A DNA stretch of 64,000 nt from Candidatus Zixiibacteriota bacterium (GCA_040752815.1 JBFMGC010000007.1:20647-84646), one strand, 5' to 3'; positions 52,972 through 62,590 are shown, counted from the first letter of the stretch. The notes: generated by a model from the letters alone, not told the origin. A program made the numbers and translations.

Positions 52972-53655
52972 TTGCCAATGGCCGCCGCGCCGATCTACAT
53001 TGGCCCCATGAGTCGCGGCCACATGCAGGAAAGTCTCGCCGCCTGTCTGGCTGATTTTCGCCCCGAGCGCAATCAGACCACACGGGCGTTGGCCCTCTAT
53101 TCGGCGGCGATTGCCGTTTCCGATACGGAGTCGCTGCAACAAGCGGCGACTATCTGTCGCGGCCTTGGAGCGTCCCACGAGCAAGTGTACGAGGTCATGC
53201 TCCAGTCGTATCTCTTCCTCGGCTTTCCGCGTATGCTGACCGCTGCAGAGCGTCTGAATGACGGGAATGCCGGTATCCTACGAGACCCTGTCGATGCCGC
53301 CCTGTGGCTGGAGCGGGGCCAGAGGCTCTGCCGCCAGGTTTACGACAGCAATTATGAGCCGCTGAAGCAGCGGGTTGAGCACATGGCGCCGGAGATCTTT
53401 CTCTGGATGGAACTCGAGGGGTACGGCAAGGTGCTTTCGCGACCCGGTCTGGACATTGTTGATCGCGAGATGGCCATAGTGTCGTGCCTCATGATCGAGA
53501 ATCGTCCGGTGCAGCTGCATTCGCACCTGCGTGGCGCAATCAATGTCGGCGCCGCGCCCGAAATCATCCGGGATGTCATTTCCGATCTCGCGCCGGTTGC
53601 GCCCGACGGGTATGCTGCGGCTGTGGAACTCATGAAGAAACTCGGGTTGTTCTGA
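52972..53655 (+). CDS. Carboxymuconolactone decarboxylase/AhpD-like family protein
   Basis: A 227-residue mostly helical protein resembling the CMD/AhpD superfamily ('LYSAAIAVSDTESLQQAATICRGLGAS', 'DREMAIVSCLMIENRPVQLHSHLRGAINVGAAPEII'; positions about 42-68 and 163-198). The CxxC pair of AhpD is absent, so peroxidase-reductase activity is not supported. The start is uncertain: TTG at 52972 has AGAGA upstream, while ATG codons at 52978 and 53008 lack one. It begins 2 nt after the HtrA-like gene, and its TGA overlaps the tamB-like ATG by 1 nt. Confidence 0.72.
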   Translation: MPMAAAPIYIGPMSRGHMQESLAACLADFRPERNQTTRALALYSAAIAVSDTESLQQAATICRGLGASHEQVYEVMLQSYLFLGFPRMLTAAERLNDGNAGILRDPVDAALWLERGQRLCRQVYDSNYEPLKQRVEHMAPEIFLWMELEGYGKVLSRPGLDIVDREMAIVSCLMIENRPVQLHSHLRGAINVGAAPEIIRDVISDLAPVAPDGYAAAVELMKKLGLF

Positions 53656-56600
53656 TGCCGGGATGGCTCAAATGGCTGCTCTGGCTGGCGGCCGGGTTAC
53701 TCCTCATTCTGGCGGGCGTATACGTTTACATTTTCCACCTCGGCGGTTTGGAAGCTTACGTTATCCGGGAGGTCAATCGCGCGCTCGCCGAACCGGGCAA
53801 CCTTCGCGTGACACTCGAGCGCATAAGCGGCAATCTCTTCAGTGGGGTCACTATTGACGGTATATTGGTTGAGTACGCCGATTCCACCCAGGCGTTCGCG
53901 CTGGCGAGTGTCAATCAACTTTCCGCTGAATACGATTTCTCCGAGCTTTGGCAGGGTACCCTGCACTTTGGGTCGGTTGAACTAAGTGGTTTGGAACTGA
54001 CGATCGCCAAGGACAGCGATGGCCGTCGGCTCCTTCCGATACCGGCCACAGGAACCGGTGGGGGCGAGGCTCCGGCACCGTTTGCCGTCGACGGTCTACG
54101 CGTGACCAGCTCGCGGGTGAACATAGTCCGTGCGACAGATACGCTGCACATCACCGATGTGGCGATGACCGCCGCTGTTCAGAGAGACGGCCCGACTTAT
54201 TCGCTCGCCATTCAGCAGCTCAGCTACAGCTCATCGGACTCAGCTCTCGATCTGGACTATCTTAGTGGCCGCGCCACCGTCACCGGCAGTAACGTACTGT
54301 TCCAGGACTTTTCGGTTCAGAAGGGGCAAACGCGCCTGAAAGCAAACGGTGCGCTGGATATCAAAACAATGGTCGGTGAAGCGGAGGTGGCTGCCGACGG
54401 GCTGGTTCTGGCAGACATCAGTCGTCTGTTCGGCGGCAAGCTGCGCGGCGAGATTGACGCCAACGGCAAAGTCTCGTTCGCCGGAAAGAAACTAAGCGGC
54501 CACATGAATATCGGCGGCGATTTCTTGTTTGCCGATTTTGGCAACCTGGTGATCGATTTTCATTTCGCCGACAAGGTGCTCGATCTCGATACGCTGTACG
54601 GCACTATCCTGGGCAACTGCGGGATCGACGGTACCGGGCAGGTCGATTTTCGAAAGTCACCGGAAGAGTATCGCCTCGATGCCGACGTGCGCAATCTCGA
54701 TCTCAACCAGATCGTGCCGCGGACGTTCCGGTCCGATCTTACCGGGCGGCTGGCACTTCGAGGCGAGTCGTTTTCCAACGCCACGCTGGTGTTGCACCTT
54801 GATGTCAACCTGTATGAGTCCTCGTTCGATGAATACCCGCTTCAGCGTGCCAGGGGTGCAATAATAGTCACGACTGATTCGCTGACGTTCCCAACGTCGT
54901 TCTCAGTAGACTATTTCGAGAATCGATTCGATGTTCTCGGATCGATAGACTACAGTGGGGAGATGTTGCTCGAGGTGGAGGCGGACCTGGCCAATCTCGA
55001 TCGCTATCGTGATAAGCTCTTTATCGATCAGCCGGGCGGGCGGGGGAGGGCACACGCAATTCTTTCGGGCCGGACAGCAGACCCCGACCTTGCCGGTCGC
55101 TTCTGGTCCGATTCACTCTGGATTTACGGGTTATATGCGGACAGCGCGTACTCGGAGTTTGATATAAGACGCTTTCTCACCGGTCGCCAAGGGGGCGTAG
55201 ACGTCCGCCTGAAGTCAGGCGCCGCCTGGCAGGTGCCGCTGGACAGCACTTACGCTCACCTCTCAATTGATTCTACGCTCGTGCACATAGACACGGTGGC
55301 CATGTTCAACCCCTACGCCAGCGTCAGCGCCCGGGGGATGCTCGACCAGGGGCAGTACCCCTGGCTGCTGACCCTGGATACTATGAGCCTGGCGGTTCTC
55401 GATCGGTTGTATCACAACCGGTCGCAGATGCTCGTCGCGATCGACACGGTTGGATTTGATTTTCACAACGCCACGATTACGCAAGGGCAGACTTCTCTTT
55501 CGGTGCAGCGCCGGGTCAATTATGACGAGTCGATGGACCTGAACATAGCGGCCTCGGGAATTGTGCTCGCGCCGTGGCTGAAGCTGCTACAGAAGAACTA
55601 TGAGTTGGATGGGTTGCTCTCGGCTGAAGCCGACTTATCCGGCACCCTCGTGAACCCGCGGATCACTTTGACCGGTCTTGTGGATTCCATCCGGTTCCGG
55701 GGCGAGGGACTCGGCCGCCTGACGGGCAGCGCTCGATACAGTGATTCGCTGGTGCTTATAGACAGTCTCGTCATGTCCTCGTTACACGGCCGTTACCGGG
55801 CCGAGGGACAGCTCTATGCCGATCTTGCGTTCTCTACCGATGTCGAGAAACGTCTGCTCGATCTGCCGTTTGATCTGAGAGTCACAGCCGCCGATGTTGA
55901 CAGCGCTTTCCGGCTGGTGCCGCTGCTGCTTCCGTCGGTGGAGCAGATCGAGGGGGAGTTCTATGCCGACTTTCATCTCGACGGCACGCCCAGGCGTCCG
56001 CATCTGGACGGCCACGCGTATCTGAAGAACGGCCGCCTCAAGTATCTCGATCTCGCAGAGATACTTCATACCGATTCCGCCTCGCTGAGCATGAAGGACA
56101 ACAAGATTCTGATCAATGATGTCCGAACCTATGTCAAAGTCGAGGGTGGCCGCAGCCGTGCCTTTGCCGACCTCTCCGGCGATCTGACCGTGAACGCGAT
56201 CGACAGCTTCACCTATAACATCCGCGTTATCATCCCCCAACCGTTTCCCTTCACCTACGATCTTGACGATATCGGGGGCATCGTGATGGATACGCTCTTT
56301 GTTCGCGGTGTGACGCCGCCCACTGTTTCCGGCAGATTGACCATGGTTGAAGGTCGATACCTGGTGGAGTTCGCCGACGAAAACGCCGGTTCGCCGCTGA
56401 TGATGGCGCTCTCCGGCGAGAATACCTGGGACCTGGATATTCTCATCGAAATACCCGCCAACTACTGGATCAAGAACCAGGACATCGACGCTGAATTCGC
56501 GGGGTATTTGAATATCATTAGAGAAAACGGCAGGTATCGCTTCGTAGGCAATCTGGAAATTCTTCGAGGTCGCGGCTATCTGTTCGATAAGACTTTCAGA

Positions 56601-57191
56601 ATCAGCGCCGATTCAGCGCGCGTGATATTCGAAGATGTCGAGTACCCCAATCCCCGTCTCGACATCTGGGCCACCACCCGCATCCCGCTGGCACGTACGT
56701 CTGCGGGCGAGCGCAGCTATGAGGATCTCAAGGTGCATGTCACGGGCACGCTGGACAAGCCGGAGTTTGCTTTCTTCCTCCAGGGCCAGGAAGACGCCCC
56801 GCTTGGTTACGAAGCAATCGTGCCGCTGATTGTAGCGAATTACTACGGAGAAGCATCGTCAGCCGGTGCCTTCCAGGAGCGATTTTCCCAACTCCTGTCC
56901 TCGCAATTCTCGCAGATCGGCACGCGGCGATTGGGAGTGGAGACGTTTGAGATCGACCCGACGTACGAGGGTTATCTCGATCTGGCGCAGACTCGTGTGA
57001 CGGTAGGCAAATACGCCGGATCCAACTTGTATCTCTGGGGTCGATCATCAGTCGAGTTTCAGCAACTGCCCGAGGCCGGTTTTGAATTTCGTGTCAGCCG
57101 AAATCTGCTTTTCGAAGGACTGCGCGACGACGATCCCGATGAAGGGGAGAGCTTCCGTCTCAACTTGAAGATGCACTGGGAGTTCAAGTGA
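53655..57191 (+). CDS. TamB-like translocation/assembly module protein (AsmA superfamily)
   Basis: A 1178-residue inner-membrane-anchored periplasm-spanning protein. An N-terminal TM helix ('WLKWLLWLAAGLLLILAGVYVYIF') is followed by about 800 residues of repetitive beta-strand sequence typical of AsmA/TamB lipid-transfer grooves and by the DUF490/TamB C-terminal domain ('NYWIKNQDIDAEFAGYLNI', 'GRGYLFDKTF', 'IPLARTSAGERSYEDLKVHVTGTLDKPEF', 'GSNLYLWGRSSVEFQ'). Such proteins work with an Omp85 partner or in phospholipid transport. The start overlaps the CMD gene stop, and its stop overlaps the TamA-like start by 4 nt. Confidence 0.9.
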   Translation: MPGWLKWLLWLAAGLLLILAGVYVYIFHLGGLEAYVIREVNRALAEPGNLRVTLERISGNLFSGVTIDGILVEYADSTQAFALASVNQLSAEYDFSELWQGTLHFGSVELSGLELTIAKDSDGRRLLPIPATGTGGGEAPAPFAVDGLRVTSSRVNIVRATDTLHITDVAMTAAVQRDGPTYSLAIQQLSYSSSDSALDLDYLSGRATVTGSNVLFQDFSVQKGQTRLKANGALDIKTMVGEAEVAADGLVLADISRLFGGKLRGEIDANGKVSFAGKKLSGHMNIGGDFLFADFGNLVIDFHFADKVLDLDTLYGTILGNCGIDGTGQVDFRKSPEEYRLDADVRNLDLNQIVPRTFRSDLTGRLALRGESFSNATLVLHLDVNLYESSFDEYPLQRARGAIIVTTDSLTFPTSFSVDYFENRFDVLGSIDYSGEMLLEVEADLANLDRYRDKLFIDQPGGRGRAHAILSGRTADPDLAGRFWSDSLWIYGLYADSAYSEFDIRRFLTGRQGGVDVRLKSGAAWQVPLDSTYAHLSIDSTLVHIDTVAMFNPYASVSARGMLDQGQYPWLLTLDTMSLAVLDRLYHNRSQMLVAIDTVGFDFHNATITQGQTSLSVQRRVNYDESMDLNIAASGIVLAPWLKLLQKNYELDGLLSAEADLSGTLVNPRITLTGLVDSIRFRGEGLGRLTGSARYSDSLVLIDSLVMSSLHGRYRAEGQLYADLAFSTDVEKRLLDLPFDLRVTAADVDSAFRLVPLLLPSVEQIEGEFYADFHLDGTPRRPHLDGHAYLKNGRLKYLDLAEILHTDSASLSMKDNKILINDVRTYVKVEGGRSRAFADLSGDLTVNAIDSFTYNIRVIIPQPFPFTYDLDDIGGIVMDTLFVRGVTPPTVSGRLTMVEGRYLVEFADENAGSPLMMALSGENTWDLDILIEIPANYWIKNQDIDAEFAGYLNIIRENGRYRFVGNLEILRGRGYLFDKTFRISADSARVIFEDVEYPNPRLDIWATTRIPLARTSAGERSYEDLKVHVTGTLDKPEFAFFLQGQEDAPLGYEAIVPLIVANYYGEASSAGAFQERFSQLLSSQFSQIGTRRLGVETFEIDPTYEGYLDLAQTRVTVGKYAGSNLYLWGRSSVEFQQLPEAGFEFRVSRNLLFEGLRDDDPDEGESFRLNLKMHWEFK

Positions 57192-59146
57192 GACGACTGC
57201 TGGCTTTCACATTCATCATAGCGCTGGCCACGATAGTAGAGGCCCAGCCGGTAGACAGGTCGATTCTCCGCTGGGCGCGCAACCGACCGATTAAGGAAAT
57301 TGTGATCGACGGCAACCAGTATTTTTCGGATGGCAGAATTCGCAAGCACCTGTATTCTCGAACGCGAGATTTCTGGTTAGCCCTGAAGGGGGACAGGCGT
57401 AGCCGGGTGCAACCCGAAACCCGTCAACGTGACACGCTCGAGGTCAAGTACCTGTACCTGACGAACGGATTCCTGGATGTACATGTGCAACATTCCTATG
57501 CTCTCCGCCCGGGCGACTCGGCCGCGGTTGTAAATATCACAATTGCGGAGGGCCCGCAGTTCTTCGTCGGCAGCACTCATCTGCAGGGTGGTTACGATCG
57601 GAGGTTTCAGGCCCGCCTGCTCGAAATCCTGTCCAAGCTGAAGCCGGGTGAACCGGCCAATCTGTTTCAACTGAAAGATACCGAAACGGCCATGAAGGCG
57701 TTTCTGGCTAATCGCGGCCACCCCTACGCCAGAATCGAATACGCCATCGACCCCGGCAGTCTGCCCTCGAGCTGCCGCATCGTCTATAATGTTGAGTCTG
57801 ACTCGCTGGTGCATTTCGGGAACGTAATTGTCGAGGTAGCCAATCCACTTTCCGATGGAACGAACCGATACGGGCGCACCGATGAGTACGACGACTACGA
57901 AGTAGCGCTGCGCGAACTAAAAATAAAGCCGGGAGCCGTGTACCGACGCGATGACATACTTGAATCGCAGAGACGGCTGTTTGAGTCCGGTTACTTCACG
58001 ACTTTTCAATTGAGCCCGGCCCCGAATTCTCGCGATAGCCTGAATCCGGAATTCCTACTTAGGGTGAGCGAGAGGAAAAGCGCCTATATGACGCTTCGTC
58101 TCGGTGCGGCCCAGTCCGAAGTCCGAGACCTGGTATGGGACGTTTCTGCCGGCGCGGGACAGCGCAACGTGTGGGGAAGCCGGACGATAGAAGGTTCACT
58201 CGATCTATCGTTCTCCGCGGGCCAGGATACCCGGCTTCTGGACAATCGCATCCGGGCCAGTTTCCAGGAGCCCTGGTTTGTCGGAACCCGGACTCGCATG
58301 GTGCTGGCGCTTGACTATCAGCCCCGTCTCAAAGACCCGGTCAAAGATTTCGACAAGGAATCCTGGGCCGTCTCGGTGGCCTTCTCGCGTTGGTTCGGGC
58401 GCAAGCTGCGGGCCAACCTGGGACTGGAGTACCGCAAAGTAAAGCTGTCCGATATCCCCGAGTCGGAGATTCCTCTCGTCAAGGAACAAGAAGGAATATC
58501 GGCTCGCCGCAAAGTCTACCTGACCCTGCGCCGTGACAGCCGCGATGATCTATTCGTGCCGAGGCGCGGTTCGGTCACTGAGTTCAGCGGCGATGTCTAT
58601 GGCGGTTTCCTGCGTGGCGACGCCGACTTTTTCAAACTGCAGGCGAGTTGGTCACGGTATCGGCAAGTGTGGCCCGGCTGGATCGCCGCTACGCGAGTGC
58701 GCGGAGCCTGGGCCGAAGCCTATAGCGACACTCGGGCCGTACCTGTTGATCAGGCGCTTTATCTGGGCGGCGCGAGCACGGTCCGAGGGATCGAAGAAAA
58801 CCGCCTGGGGCCGCTCGACGCCGACGGCGCCCCGCTCGGTGCCAATTATACACTGGTGTTCAACCAGGAATTCCGCTGGAAGACTCTCCAGTTTCTGACG
58901 GTCCTGCCGCTGGTAGGCGATCTTATGACCGAGTTCCCTATATGGCAGTCAGTGTTTGTTGACGTCGGGAACGCTTTCCAGCGGGAGCAGGCTATCCGTT
59001 TGAACAATTTGGCGGTTGCTTATGGCCTGGGCTTTCAGTTAGTCACCCCGGCCGGCCCGATCCGAGTCGACTACGCCGAGCAGCTTGCCCACGACGATTT
59101 TGATTACTCGCACCGTTGGCATTTCACTATATTGTACGCGTTTTAG
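57188..59146 (+). CDS. TamA/BamA-type Omp85 outer-membrane protein
   Basis: A 652-residue Omp85 protein, the probable outer-membrane partner of the TamB-like protein. The signal peptide ends at 'IVEAQP'. POTRA-like repeats cover about residues 34-300 ('IKEIVIDGNQYFSDGRIRKHL', 'FFVGSTHLQGGYDRRF', 'FGNVIVEVANPL'). The barrel (about 300-652) includes 'LYLGGASTVRGIEENRLGP', the Omp85 VRGF-type loop motif written here as VRGI, and ends in 'ILYAF' with the terminal Phe of Bam substrates. It has a GTG start overlapping the previous stop. It is distinct from bamA at 11.4 kb. Confidence 0.9.
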   Translation: MRRLLAFTFIIALATIVEAQPVDRSILRWARNRPIKEIVIDGNQYFSDGRIRKHLYSRTRDFWLALKGDRRSRVQPETRQRDTLEVKYLYLTNGFLDVHVQHSYALRPGDSAAVVNITIAEGPQFFVGSTHLQGGYDRRFQARLLEILSKLKPGEPANLFQLKDTETAMKAFLANRGHPYARIEYAIDPGSLPSSCRIVYNVESDSLVHFGNVIVEVANPLSDGTNRYGRTDEYDDYEVALRELKIKPGAVYRRDDILESQRRLFESGYFTTFQLSPAPNSRDSLNPEFLLRVSERKSAYMTLRLGAAQSEVRDLVWDVSAGAGQRNVWGSRTIEGSLDLSFSAGQDTRLLDNRIRASFQEPWFVGTRTRMVLALDYQPRLKDPVKDFDKESWAVSVAFSRWFGRKLRANLGLEYRKVKLSDIPESEIPLVKEQEGISARRKVYLTLRRDSRDDLFVPRRGSVTEFSGDVYGGFLRGDADFFKLQASWSRYRQVWPGWIAATRVRGAWAEAYSDTRAVPVDQALYLGGASTVRGIEENRLGPLDADGAPLGANYTLVFNQEFRWKTLQFLTVLPLVGDLMTEFPIWQSVFVDVGNAFQREQAIRLNNLAVAYGLGFQLVTPAGPIRVDYAEQLAHDDFDYSHRWHFTILYAF

Positions 59147-59214
59147 ACCCATCCTCCGGCGGTCGGCGGGTCGGGCACTCTCACCTTGCCGGCGCGGTTT
59201 CACAAGGTATGGAA

Positions 59215-60390
59215 ATGACGATGGACAGGATATATCTCGATCATAATGCCACCACGCCGGTTGATCCGGAGGTGGTCGACGCCATGTTGCCGTATTTTGG
59301 ACGTCAGTTCGGCAATGCCAGTTCGGTTCACGGTTTCGGGCGCGAAGCGAAAGTCGCGCTCGAACAGAGCCGGGAGCAGATTGCCACATTCATTAACTGT
59401 GATCCATCCGAGCTGTATTTCACGTCGGGCGGCACCGAATCGGACAACATTGCTGTGCTCGGCACAGCCTATCAGCTCAAGGGGAAGAAGAACCATTTAA
59501 TAGTCGGCGCGACCGAGCATCATGCCGTGCTCGAACCGGCCGAACATCTGACGCACAAAGAAGGTTTCAAGCTGGATATACTGCCGGTCGACGGTGACGG
59601 ATTTTCATCGCCCGATGACCTGCTGAAACTGGTCAGCGATCAGACCGCCCTGGTATCGGTGATGCACGCCAATAACGAGACCGGCGCCGTTCAGGAAATT
59701 GCCGCCCTCTCGCAAGTCACCCGCGGGAAGGGTGTGTTGTTTCACACTGATGCGGTACAGTCCATGGGGAAAATAAAAGTGGATGTCAAGGACCTCGGAG
59801 TCGATCTGCTCTCTCTGACCGGTCACAAGATTTACGGCCCCAAGGGAACCGGTGCGCTCTTCATCCGTAAGGGAGTCAAGATCGCTCCGCTCTTCTACGG
59901 CGGCTCTCACGAGAAGAAGCGCCGTCCCGGAACTGAGAACGTCGCCGGGGCGGTCGGCCTGGCTAAGACGCTGGAGATCGCCGAGCGACGGCGTGACGAA
60001 GACTTCCGCCGTCTGTACGAGCTGGCTGAGTACTTTATCGACCAGGTGATATCAAGCGTGCCGGATGTTTCTCTGAACGGCCCGCGTACCAACCGCATCC
60101 CGCAAACAGTGAACATCTCCTTCGCCGGTATCGAGGGTGAGTCGATCGTCCTGTCTCTGGATCTCGAGGGTATTGCCTGCTCGGCGGGATCGGCCTGCAC
60201 CTCAGGCGCGACAGAACCGTCACATGTTCTCGTAGCGATGGGCAAGCCGAAAATCCAGGCGCAGGGGGCGATCCGCTTCTCGATGGGTCGTTCCACCACC
60301 CGCGAGCAGATCGATTTCGTGATCGCCAAAATCGGGCCGGTAGTACAGCGACTTCGCCACCTCTCCCCGGTGTACGGTAAACAGGTGTAG
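59215..60390 (+). CDS. Cysteine desulfurase (IscS/NifS family)
   Basis: PLP enzyme that removes sulfur from cysteine as a persulfide for Fe-S clusters and tRNA thiolation. The 391-residue protein opens 'MDRIYLDHNATTPVDPEV', with the PLP-Lys in 'SLTGHKIYGPKGTGALF' and the catalytic Cys loop 'ACSAGSACTSGATEPSHVL'. Three close ATGs exist (59209, 59215, 59221); 59215 has AAGG at 6-7 nt. It lies directly upstream of mnmA, which uses this sulfur, so the pair is functionally linked. No iscU-type scaffold gene follows. Confidence 0.93.
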   Translation: MTMDRIYLDHNATTPVDPEVVDAMLPYFGRQFGNASSVHGFGREAKVALEQSREQIATFINCDPSELYFTSGGTESDNIAVLGTAYQLKGKKNHLIVGATEHHAVLEPAEHLTHKEGFKLDILPVDGDGFSSPDDLLKLVSDQTALVSVMHANNETGAVQEIAALSQVTRGKGVLFHTDAVQSMGKIKVDVKDLGVDLLSLTGHKIYGPKGTGALFIRKGVKIAPLFYGGSHEKKRRPGTENVAGAVGLAKTLEIAERRRDEDFRRLYELAEYFIDQVISSVPDVSLNGPRTNRIPQTVNISFAGIEGESIVLSLDLEGIACSAGSACTSGATEPSHVLVAMGKPKIQAQGAIRFSMGRSTTREQIDFVIAKIGPVVQRLRHLSPVYGKQV

Positions 60391-60397
60391 TGTGTAG

Positions 60398-60420
60398 GTC
60401 GGGACCTTCACGGTCCCGAC
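60398..60420. repeat. Perfect 9-bp palindrome between cysteine desulfurase and mnmA
   Basis: GTCGGGACC, loop TTCAC, GGTCCCGAC. It starts 8 nt after the desulfurase stop and ends 12 nt before the mnmA start, so a hairpin could tune mnmA expression. No T-run follows. Confidence 0.7.
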
Positions 60421-60431
60421 AGGGAACTGTA

Positions 60432-61541
60432 GTGAATACCCCAAATCGTGTCTTAGTCGCCATGTCCGGCGGTGTCGATTCCTCGGTCACGGCACTCCTG
60501 CTGAAAGAGCAGGGGTACGAGGTTATCGGGGCGCACATGAAGCTGTGGGACTATGTCGATGTCGGCGGGGATATTCATCGCGACGGTCGCTGTTGCAGTC
60601 TGGATTCAATCACCGATTGCCGTTTTGTCTGTGACAAAATAAACGCTCCATTCTACGTGCTGAACCTGTCGGCCCCGTTCAAGAAGACCGTTATCGAGAA
60701 TTTTGTGGCCGAGTATTCCGCCGGGCGCACCCCCAATCCCTGCGTGCGCTGCAACAGCGAAGTAAAGTGGGACGCTTTTCTGGATAAGGCCGAAGAACTC
60801 GGTTGTTCGCACATCGCTACCGGGCATTACGCGCAGGTTGACCGCGGCGACAACGGCCGCTGGCGAATTCGCAAGGGGGTTGACGCCACGCGCGATCAAT
60901 CTTATGTGCTTTGGGGACTCGACCAGGAGGCGCTCTCGCGCACGCTGATGCCGTTGGGCGGATTGCTCAAGAGCGAAGTCAGGGAAATCGCCCGTCACCA
61001 CGGCCTCCGTACCGCCGAAAAGCCGGAGTCGCGCGAAATCTGTTTTGTGGCCGATGATGACTACCGCCGGTTTCTTCGCGAATACGCCGAGACGCATGAC
61101 GTCTCGTTCCACCCCGGTAAGGTAGTCGATTCCCAGGGCAAAGTGCTTGGTACTCACGACGGCACCGAGCTCTTCACGATCGGCCAGCGCAAAGGATTAA
61201 GGGTCAGCCATCCCACGCCCCTTTATGTGCAACAAATCGATCCGGAGAGCGGCCGGGTTGTTGTCGGCGACGAGGACCAGTTGCTTCAAACCGAACTGAT
61301 TGCCGAAAAAGTAAATTGGGTTGCCCAGCCGCCGCCCCAGATTACCGACTCGGAGGTGGTGTCGCTCGGGTGCGAAGTGAAGATTCGTTATCTGCACAAG
61401 CCTGCCGAGGCCGTGGCCCAAGCACTCCCGGGCGGGTGCCTTCGCCTGGTCTTCCGCGAGAAGCAGCGAGCGATTACACCCGGGCAGTCAGTCGTGCTCT
61501 ATTCGGGCGACACGGTGCTTGCCGGCGGGGTGATCGCGTAG
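60432..61541 (+). CDS. mnmA: tRNA-specific 2-thiouridylase
   Basis: Thiolates U34 of tRNA-Lys, tRNA-Glu and tRNA-Gln using ATP and relayed sulfur. The 369-residue protein has the PP-loop 'AMSGGVDSSVTALLL', the catalytic cysteines in 'TPNPCVRCNSEVKW' and 'SREICFVADDDYRRFL', and the C-terminal barrels ('TIGQRKGL', 'YVQQIDPESGRVVVGD', 'AITPGQSVVLYSGD'). The start is GTG at 60432 with AGGGAA upstream; the open frame extends back through the palindrome to 60390 without similarity. The sulfur donor gene lies just upstream. Confidence 0.95.
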   Translation: MNTPNRVLVAMSGGVDSSVTALLLKEQGYEVIGAHMKLWDYVDVGGDIHRDGRCCSLDSITDCRFVCDKINAPFYVLNLSAPFKKTVIENFVAEYSAGRTPNPCVRCNSEVKWDAFLDKAEELGCSHIATGHYAQVDRGDNGRWRIRKGVDATRDQSYVLWGLDQEALSRTLMPLGGLLKSEVREIARHHGLRTAEKPESREICFVADDDYRRFLREYAETHDVSFHPGKVVDSQGKVLGTHDGTELFTIGQRKGLRVSHPTPLYVQQIDPESGRVVVGDEDQLLQTELIAEKVNWVAQPPPQITDSEVVSLGCEVKIRYLHKPAEAVAQALPGGCLRLVFREKQRAITPGQSVVLYSGDTVLAGGVIA

Positions 61542-61574
61542 TCAGTGTCCGGCGGTTGCACAGTTTCTGGCCGA

Positions 61575-61603
61575 TTGACAAGCCCTCCACGCGCCATTAG
61601 CTT
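61575..61603 (+). promoter_or_regulatory. Putative promoter of the UPF0173 gene
   Basis: -35 TTGACA (61575-61580), 17-nt spacer, -10 TAGCTT (61598-61603). The start is predicted near 61610, and AAGGAG precedes the ATG at 61648. Confidence 0.45.
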
Positions 61604-61647
61604 CCGATTGAATCGAGAAACGATCAGGTAGAGACAAGGAGTTCCCT

Positions 61648-62325
61648 ATGCCTAAAGCCACTTTCATGGGACACGCCTGTGTGATGCTCGCGGACGGCAA
61701 GCACAGGATTATTATCGATCCGTTCCTGACTGGAAACGAGAAGGCCGCCATGCGGCCGGAAGCGGTCGATGTTTCCCACGTGCTGGTCACACATGGCCAC
61801 GGTGATCACATCGGCGACGCAGTCGCGATTGCCAAGCGAACCGGCGCGACTATCATCGCCAATTTTGAGATCGCCAATCTGGTGGGTAAGCAGGGCGCGA
61901 AGGCTCACCCGATGCATATCGGCGGGGCCGCGAACTTCGGTTTTGGCCGGGTCAAACTGACTATCGCCCACCACGGCGGCGGCTACGGACCGGATGCCTC
62001 GATCTACACCGGCCCGCCGGTGGGCTTTCTCGTGACCATAGGTGGGAAGACCGTCTATCACTCAGGCGATACAGGCCTGTTCTATGACATGAAACTGATT
62101 GGCGAGATGAATGCCATCGCGCTGGCCTTCCTGCCTATCGGCGACAACTTCACGATGGGCATCGATGACGCTGTGAAGGCTGTTGAATTCCTCCGGCCTA
62201 AGAAGGTCGTACCGATGCACTACGACACCTTCCCGATTATCCACGCCGATCCGAGGGAGTTTGCCAGGAAGGTGGGTGACGGCAGAGCGGTAATACTCAA
62301 GCCGGGTGAATCGGTCGACTTCTAA
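61648..62325 (+). CDS. UPF0173 metallo-beta-lactamase-fold hydrolase
   Basis: A 225-residue metal-dependent hydrolase of the UPF0173/YtkL type, physiological substrate unknown. The metal site is visible as 'VTHGHGDHIGD' (HxHxDH), with further ligands in 'HHGGGYGPDASIYTG', 'YHSGDTGLFYDM' and 'VVPMHYDTFPII'. AAGGAG precedes the ATG. It appears monocistronic, with its own predicted promoter and a strong palindrome downstream at 62386. Confidence 0.9.
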   Translation: MPKATFMGHACVMLADGKHRIIIDPFLTGNEKAAMRPEAVDVSHVLVTHGHGDHIGDAVAIAKRTGATIIANFEIANLVGKQGAKAHPMHIGGAANFGFGRVKLTIAHHGGGYGPDASIYTGPPVGFLVTIGGKTVYHSGDTGLFYDMKLIGEMNAIALAFLPIGDNFTMGIDDAVKAVEFLRPKKVVPMHYDTFPIIHADPREFARKVGDGRAVILKPGESVDF

Positions 62326-62385
62326 AGGTTCCCTCCAAAGCGTAAGTTGGCATCTGTACGAGAAGAGGTCCAGACAAATACCGTG

Positions 62386-62411
62386 CGTGGTGGACGCCGT
62401 CGTCCACCACG
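62386..62411. repeat. Perfect 11-bp palindrome CGTGGTGGACG/CGTCCACCACG
   Basis: Stem of 11 bp with loop CCGT, 60 nt after the UPF0173 stop. It is the longest perfect hairpin seen in the window and has no T-run. Confidence 0.75.
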
Positions 62412-62525
62412 ACCTATGGGAGACTGTGTCGAGTCATCGACCGACCTAGGCCTGCCGCGCGGGAGGACATCCGGCTGACGACCCGGCGCCCCGGATCGCA
62501 CTTTTCAAACTTGTCACTGTGTGGT

Positions 62526-62543
62526 CCGGAACTTTTGTTCCGG
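62526..62543. repeat. Palindrome CCGGAAC/GTTCCGG upstream of the AsmA gene
   Basis: CCGGAAC, loop TTTT, GTTCCGG, 47 nt before the AsmA-family start. It could be a hairpin or an operator. Confidence 0.5.
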
Positions 62544-62590
62544 TCCGTGAGTCCAAGCGATAACAACCGCTTCCGAAAGCGTGGATTGAA

